Assembly: GCA_937125455.1 (NCBI GenBank)
Contig: CAKZLK010000047.1
Coordinates: 140,526 to 204,525, forward strand
Length of the DNA stretch: 64,000 bases
Origin: an uncultured Aequorivita sp.
Lineage (GTDB): Bacteria > Bacteroidota > Bacteroidia > Flavobacteriales > Flavobacteriaceae
Direction of reading: 5' to 3'
Shown piece after piece: positions 58,540 through 64,000 of the stretch (the stretch's first letter is position 1; each line of letters begins with the position of its first letter). A program made the translations under genes and the position numbers. A model generated the notes under the pieces. It saw only the letters and a list, made by a program, of their open reading frames with translations, was not told the origin of the DNA and searched no databases.

Positions 58540-59469
58540 TTATTCAGTAATTGGTTTTTTTGAAGCTTTCCACATAATATAGATTCCTGCTATTATGAAA
58601 GGAATACTGAGCCATTGTCCTGTTGAAAATACGCCAAGTGCAGACTCAAATCCCCCTTGACTTGCTTTTACGTATTCCACCAAGAAGCGGACCATAAAAA
58701 GAAGAATCAAAAACACTCCGAAAATATAGCCAATCTGTTTTCTGCGCTCTGTTTTCCAGTATAAATACCAGCACACCAAAAACACAATTACATAACCGGC
58801 TGCTTCATAAAGCTGTGCCGGATGACGAAAAGGAACAGCGTTCAGTAATTCTGAAAACTGTGGATTATGCACAATGGCATCGTAAGCTTTACTCGGTTCT
58901 TTAATTCCAGTTGCATTTACGGCATCCTGTTTCCGAATGCCTTCGTGTACAAAGCGAACCCCAAGCGGAAAGTCTCCCGAAGGTTTTCCGATGATTTCAG
59001 AATTCATAAAATTCCCAATTCTCACAAAAATACCACCAGCAGCCACGGCAATAACAATGCGGTCCATAATCCAAAGGAAAGGTTTTTTAATAACGTTTTT
59101 CGTGTAAAAATACATCGCAATTAAAATAGCAATTGCTGCCCCGTGGCTAGCCAAACCTTGAAAACCTGTAAATTCAAATTCTGGAACTGTTTGTATTGGT
59201 AAAAACACAGAAAGTGGATCTTGCACAAAAAGCTCAGGTTGATAAAAGATAACGTGACCCAAACGTGCACCCGCAAGTGTAGCAACAACCATGTAGATAA
59301 ACAGACTGTCCAATTTTTCTTGTGAAAGACCTTCCCTTTCATAAATCTTTTTGGTGAGAATCCAGCCAAGCGTGAACGCGACAACGAACATTAAACTGTA
59401 AAAACGGATCATAAAAAAACCAAGGTCAATCCCTTCTGAAGGGTTCCAGGTAAAACTTAAATAGTGCAT
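58540..59469 (-). CDS. lgt: Prolipoprotein diacylglyceryl transferase
   Basis: ATLAGARLGHVIFYQPE, GGIFVRIGNFMNSEIIGKPSGDFPLGVRF, FRHPAQLYEAAGYVIVFLVC. Confidence 0.97.
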   Translation of the reverse strand: MHYLSFTWNPSEGIDLGFFMIRFYSLMFVVAFTLGWILTKKIYEREGLSQEKLDSLFIYMVVATLAGARLGHVIFYQPELFVQDPLSVFLPIQTVPEFEFTGFQGLASHGAAIAILIAMYFYTKNVIKKPFLWIMDRIVIAVAAGGIFVRIGNFMNSEIIGKPSGDFPLGVRFVHEGIRKQDAVNATGIKEPSKAYDAIVHNPQFSELLNAVPFRHPAQLYEAAGYVIVFLVCWYLYWKTERRKQIGYIFGVFLILLFMVRFLVEYVKASQGGFESALGVFSTGQWLSIPFIIAGIYIMWKASKKPITE

Positions 59470-59533
59470 AATAGGGGTTTTATTGAGTAGGGTAAAGATA
59501 ACAAAAGCGAAAAAGTATTATGACCCAAATATT

Positions 59534-59779
59534 TCATTTATCTATAATTTCTTTTTTAGGTGGAACAGGGTCATAGCCCGAGCCACCCCAAGGATTGCAG
59601 CTTGCTATTCGTTTTATGGCAAGCCACCCGCCTTTTAATAACCCGTGTGTTTGTAATGCTTCAACGGCATAATGTGAACAAGTTGGCGTATAGCGGCAAC
59701 TAGAAGGCAATAGTGGAGAAATAAAATTTTGATATCCTTTTATCAATAAAACAAAAGGATATGTGATTATTTTTTTCAC
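59534..59779 (-). CDS. yidD: Membrane protein insertion efficiency factor YidD
   Basis: [62 protein letters not shown]. Confidence 0.97.
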   Translation of the reverse strand: MKKIITYPFVLLIKGYQNFISPLLPSSCRYTPTCSHYAVEALQTHGLLKGGWLAIKRIASCNPWGGSGYDPVPPKKEIIDK

Positions 59780-59787
59780 GAAAAAAA

Positions 59788-61272
59788 TTAATTTAATGAA
59801 AAGGTAGTTCCGTCTTTCCCGTCTTTTAGTTGAATTCCTTTCGCTGAAAGTTCGTCGCGAATTTTATCGCTCATCGCAAAATCTTTATTGGCGCGAGCTT
59901 GGTTTCTCAATTGAATAAGAAGTTCAACCGCCGCAGAAAGTTTTTCGCCGTCCTGTGAATTTTCGGAAACACTATCTTCCAATCCCATAACATCAAAAAG
60001 GAAGTTGTCCATCGTTTGCTTAAGCAATTCTAAATCCTTTGCGGAAATGGTTTCTTTTTCTTCCTTTATTGAATTCACAAATTTCACTGCTTCAAAAAGA
60101 TGCGCTATTAAAATTGGACTGTTGAAATCATCATTCATCGCGTCATAACAAGCTTTTCGCCAATTTTCAATGTCAACGCTACTTTTTTCTGAAGTAGTAA
60201 TTGAGCCTAAAATTCTATGGGCATCCATTAACCTGTTGAAACCTTTCTCTGAAGCTTCCAAAGCCTCACTGCTGAAATCTAAAATGCTTCGGTAATGCGC
60301 CTGATACATAAAAAATTTAGTAACCGTAGGTGAGAAGGGCTTGCTTAAAACATCGTTTTCGCCAGTAAACATTTCATTCGGAAGAATAAAGTTTCCAGTG
60401 GATTTAGACATTTTTTTTCCGTTAAGCGTAAGCATATTGGCGTGCATCCAATAATTAACGGGTGAAGTATGATTGCAGGCCTCTGCTTGTGCGATCTCAC
60501 ATTCGTGATGTGGGAATTTCAAGTCCATTCCACCCCCGTGGATATCGAAGTTGTTTCCTAAATATTTTGTGCTCATTGCAGTGCATTCCAAATGCCATCC
60601 TGGAAAACCTTCGCTCCAAGGCGATGGCCAACGCATAATATGCTGAGGTTCGGCTTTCTTCCAAAGCGCAAAATCCTGCGGGTTTTTCTTGTCGGTCTGG
60701 GCAGAAAGCTCGCGCGTGTTCGCAATCATATCTTCTAGGTGTCTTCCACTCAGTTTTCCGTAATTATTGGTTTCGTTGAATTTTAGAACATCAAAATAAA
60801 CAGAGCCGTTCCTTTCATAGGCAAAGCCTTCTTTGATTATTTTCTCGACTATATGAATTTGTTCATATATATGTCCGGTAGCTGTAGGTTCAATGCTTGG
60901 AGGCAATGCGTTGAATTTCGCCATGGTAGTGTGAAAGTCCACAGTGTATTTTTGAACAACTTCCATTGGCTCCAATTGCTCGATTCGGGCTTTTTTTAAA
61001 ATTGGATCATCACCACTTTCTCCGTCATTCTCCAAATGGCCGGCATCAGTAATATTTCGCACATAACGAACTTTATAGCCCAAATGTTTTAAATAGCGAA
61101 AAACCAAATCAAAAGAAAGAAAGGTTCTGCAATTGCCTAAATGCACATTGCTATAAACCGTTGGGCCGCAGACATACATTCCCACAGCACCTTCATGGAT
61201 TGGAGTAAATTTTTCTTTCTTTTTTGAAAGTGAGTTGTAAATATAAAGATCTTGCTGTTGATAAAGGCCCAT
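59788..61272 (-). CDS. cysS: Cysteine--tRNA ligase
   Basis: [68 protein letters not shown]. Confidence 0.98.
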   Translation of the reverse strand: MGLYQQQDLYIYNSLSKKKEKFTPIHEGAVGMYVCGPTVYSNVHLGNCRTFLSFDLVFRYLKHLGYKVRYVRNITDAGHLENDGESGDDPILKKARIEQLEPMEVVQKYTVDFHTTMAKFNALPPSIEPTATGHIYEQIHIVEKIIKEGFAYERNGSVYFDVLKFNETNNYGKLSGRHLEDMIANTRELSAQTDKKNPQDFALWKKAEPQHIMRWPSPWSEGFPGWHLECTAMSTKYLGNNFDIHGGGMDLKFPHHECEIAQAEACNHTSPVNYWMHANMLTLNGKKMSKSTGNFILPNEMFTGENDVLSKPFSPTVTKFFMYQAHYRSILDFSSEALEASEKGFNRLMDAHRILGSITTSEKSSVDIENWRKACYDAMNDDFNSPILIAHLFEAVKFVNSIKEEKETISAKDLELLKQTMDNFLFDVMGLEDSVSENSQDGEKLSAAVELLIQLRNQARANKDFAMSDKIRDELSAKGIQLKDGKDGTTFSLN

Positions 61273-61290
61273 TAATTTTCTTTTAGAATG

Positions 61291-61971
61291 CTATTGAAAT
61301 TGGGTGTCTAATTTTATATAATCTAAAAATTCTCTTCTGGTTTCGACATTTTTGAAAGCGCCACCAAATTCGCTAGTCACGGTACTGCTGTCAATATCAC
61401 GAATTCCGCGAGAATTTACACAAAGGTGTTTTGCGTCAATTACACAAGCTACATCTTCAGTGTTCAGGACCTGTTGCAACTCTTTTACGATTTGCATGGT
61501 CAAGCGCTCCTGAACCTGTGGCCGTTTTGCATAATAGTCAACAATTCTGTTCATTTTAGAAAGTCCAACCACGGAGCCATTAGAAATATAAGCAATGTGG
61601 GCTTTCCCAACAATGGGAAGCAAATGGTGCTCACAAGTAGAGTATAGAGTAATATTCTTCTCTACTAACATTTCCTGATATTTGTATTTATTTTCAAAAG
61701 TAGAAGCTTTTGGTCTTCTATCTGGGTGAAGTCCACCAAAAACCTCTTGCACAAACATTTTTGCAACACGTGTTGGAGTGCCTTTTAGGCTATCATCACT
61801 AAGGTCAAGACCCAAAGTGTGCATAATATTCTGAACGTCCTTTTTGATGCTTGCAATCTTTTCAATATCGCTCATCTCAAAGGCATCTTGGCGCATGGGT
61901 GTTTCTGTTGAACTTCCTATGTGGTCATTCCCCATTGCTTCAATCTCTTTAAGTTGTTTTTCTAAATCCAT
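61291..61971 (-). CDS. folE: GTP cyclohydrolase I
   Basis: STCEHHLLPIVGKAHIAYISNGSVVGLSKMNRIVDYYAKRPQVQERLTMQI, VIDAKHLCVNSRGIRD. Confidence 0.97.
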   Translation of the reverse strand: MDLEKQLKEIEAMGNDHIGSSTETPMRQDAFEMSDIEKIASIKKDVQNIMHTLGLDLSDDSLKGTPTRVAKMFVQEVFGGLHPDRRPKASTFENKYKYQEMLVEKNITLYSTCEHHLLPIVGKAHIAYISNGSVVGLSKMNRIVDYYAKRPQVQERLTMQIVKELQQVLNTEDVACVIDAKHLCVNSRGIRDIDSSTVTSEFGGAFKNVETRREFLDYIKLDTQFQ

Positions 61972-62108
61972 TTATTGTCTACTTATATAGGCTTGCAAAG
62001 ATACGCAATAGCATTTAGGTATTGAAACTGTAAATTTTTATTTTAAGACTTATAATCCTTACGTTTTCATAAAATTTTCTTAATTTTCAGCCAATTTATT
62101 TTACAAAC

Positions 62109-64000
62109 ATGATTAAAGATTATTCCCCACGTATTTTTCTTATACTAGTTTTTCTATTTACATTTCCATTAATTGCTTTTTCGCAGGGTCCTGGATCTCT
62201 ATTTGTTAATGCAGGTTCTGATGTTGTAGTTGATTGTAGTGTTGGTTGTACTGATTTAACAGCAGATTTTTTAGAGACTTTTGATACAGCAAGTAGTAGC
62301 TACACTGTCACTTCAATACCTTATTTGCCTCCATTTCCTTTTAGTGGACTTGCTAACTCACTGAACCCAAATATTGATGATGCGTGGTCTCCTGTAGATA
62401 ATTTACCATTTGATTTTTGTTTTTTCGGAAACACTGAAACTCAATTTCAGGTAGGTTCAAATGGAGTGGTTCGTTTTGATGTTGACCCAGGTGATACAGG
62501 TCCAGCTTCAAACGCTTGGGATTTTGATGCTGACCTCCCGAATAATGTTCAAGAAGCATTGGCTGAAGCAAATATTTTTTTGCCGGCACACGATATGGAC
62601 CCTACTGTTTCTAATTCAGAAGAGATAGGGTACGAGGTAATTGGCACATACCCTAATAGGGTTTTGGTGGTTGCTTATTATCAAGTGCCAATGTTTTCTG
62701 TCGGCGGGACCTGTGATAATCTTTTGGCAACACAAATGGTTGTTTTTTATGAGTTTTCCAATGTAATTGAAATGTATATTCTAAACAAGCCTACTTGCAC
62801 AGGTTGGAATGATGGAAATGCAACATTGGGAATTCAAAATGACGCCGGTACCGTAGCCTTCGTTCCTCCTGGAAGAAACACATCTAACTCACCTTGGACA
62901 ACTGCTAATGAGGCTTGGCAGTTTTCACCCGATGGAGCTCCATCTTATGTCTTTGAATGGTTGGATGCTGCTGGAAATGTTATTGGAACAACTCCAACAA
63001 TAAATGTTTGCCCCTCGGGAACAGAAATATATACAGCAAGGGTCACCTATACTAATTCATGTAATGGTGATGTTGTGGTTTTAACTGATGATGTTGAAGT
63101 TTCTCTTCAAGCTACATTTTCTGTAGATTTGGGACCTGATATAGAAACTTGTGCTGGAGGACCTATTACATTGGACGCTGAAACGGGTGTTCCAACTGTA
63201 ACATATCAATGGTTTTTTAACGGGGGTGCTATCCCTGGAGCTACAAATCCAACATATACCGTTAACCCGCCAAACTCTGGAATTTACTCGGTTGAAGCTA
63301 CTGATATTGGTTGTACAATTTCTGATAGTGTTGATGTAAATTTTCTTTCACAGCCTTTTATTGCAAGCCCTCCTCAAAATATTGCTATTTGCGATGACGG
63401 CACAAATCCTGGTATTTTTGACTTGACAGTAAATGATGCCAATGTTCGTGGTGGACAGGATCCGTTATTTGTTATAACATATCATCATAATCAACTCGAT
63501 GCAATTAATAATGTTAATCCTATAATTCCTGCAAATGCATATCCAATTGTTGGCTCTTCTGAAACAATTTGGGTGCGTATAGAAGAACCAAGTGGAACGT
63601 GTTATGCCATAGATTCTTTTGAAATTACTTTTGCAGCCGCTACTGCCACAGCCCCTGCAAGCCCTTATTACTTATGTGATGCGGGTGTTTCTGGACAAGA
63701 GCCTATTAACTTAAATAATACTTTTGATACCGTTATTCTTAATGGACAGGATCCTACGCAATATACTGTAACCTATCACGCTAGCCCAGCAGATGCTATT
63801 GCTGGTATCAACCCATTGTCCCAACCACATATTGTTACTGGTTCTCAATTTATTTTTGTCCGTGTTGAAAATAATACAGTTTCTAGTTGTTATGCAACTA
63901 CTCAATTTAATCTTATTCTTGCTCCCCAGCCCATAGCGAATGCTGCCCCTGACCTTTACCAGTGTGACTATGGCACGACTGCCGGTGTCTTCAACCTCAC
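62109..64000 (+). CDS. Large secreted repeat protein, 5' part (probable T9SS-type adhesin-like protein); runs off the window
   Basis: Open from ATG 62109 (MIKDYSPRIFLILVFLFTFPLIAFSQGPGSLFVNAGSDVVVDCSVGCTDLTADFLETFDT...) to end; Ig-like region then tandem CDxGxxxGxFxLxx...GQDPxxxxVTYHxxxxDAxxxINPxxxPxxIVxxSxxIxVRxExxxxxxCYAxxxFxL modules; missed by ORF track because no stop in window. Confidence 0.85.
   Translation, partial: MIKDYSPRIFLILVFLFTFPLIAFSQGPGSLFVNAGSDVVVDCSVGCTDLTADFLETFDTASSSYTVTSIPYLPPFPFSGLANSLNPNIDDAWSPVDNLPFDFCFFGNTETQFQVGSNGVVRFDVDPGDTGPASNAWDFDADLPNNVQEALAEANIFLPAHDMDPTVSNSEEIGYEVIGTYPNRVLVVAYYQVPMFSVGGTCDNLLATQMVVFYEFSNVIEMYILNKPTCTGWNDGNATLGIQNDAGTVAFVPPGRNTSNSPWTTANEAWQFSPDGAPSYVFEWLDAAGNVIGTTPTINVCPSGTEIYTARVTYTNSCNGDVVVLTDDVEVSLQATFSVDLGPDIETCAGGPITLDAETGVPTVTYQWFFNGGAIPGATNPTYTVNPPNSGIYSVEATDIGCTISDSVDVNFLSQPFIASPPQNIAICDDGTNPGIFDLTVNDANVRGGQDPLFVITYHHNQLDAINNVNPIIPANAYPIVGSSETIWVRIEEPSGTCYAIDSFEITFAAATATAPASPYYLCDAGVSGQEPINLNNTFDTVILNGQDPTQYTVTYHASPADAIAGINPLSQPHIVTGSQFIFVRVENNTVSSCYATTQFNLILAPQPIANAAPDLYQCDYGTTAGVFNL

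Noticed and set aside
62353-62589. Minus-strand ORF 62353-62589 and 63711-63905
   Set aside because: Lie within the long open + frame of the repeat exoprotein, which has a signal peptide and repeated modules.

Overview
The window looks like a chromosomal segment from a marine-type Flavobacteriia/Bacteroidota genome: low GC, a FecR/ECF/TonB trio, SecDF fusion, DUF6090 proteins, T9SS-style repeats, and TAnnTTTG-like promoters. About 60 coding genes are supported. No rRNA, tRNA, CRISPR array or IS element was recognised. The right half (about 36-62 kb) is mostly housekeeping (ffh, folD, queE, gyrB, mdh, nrdJ, secDF, lgt, yidD, cysS, folE). The left half is accessory. It contains a family of lipoproteins built from seven copies of an unrecognised ~110 aa module, a FAS1 lipoprotein, a run of small secreted NTF2-like / alpha-beta-barrel-like / RidA / epimerase genes next to a TPR-histidine kinase/LytTR pair, and an Acr3-type arsenic operon with Cys-rich tails. 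Items missed by a plain ORF track include: (i) an NTF2-like two-domain gene split by an in-frame TAG where Trp is expected; (ii) a four-helix-bundle (23S-IVS family) gene split by an in-frame TAA and enclosed by a perfect 12-bp inverted repeat between ffh and folD; (iii) a 14-codon remnant of a DUF6090 paralogue; (iv) two edge-truncated genes (TonB receptor at the left, giant repeat protein at the right). All assignments come from reading the sequence; no database search was run.
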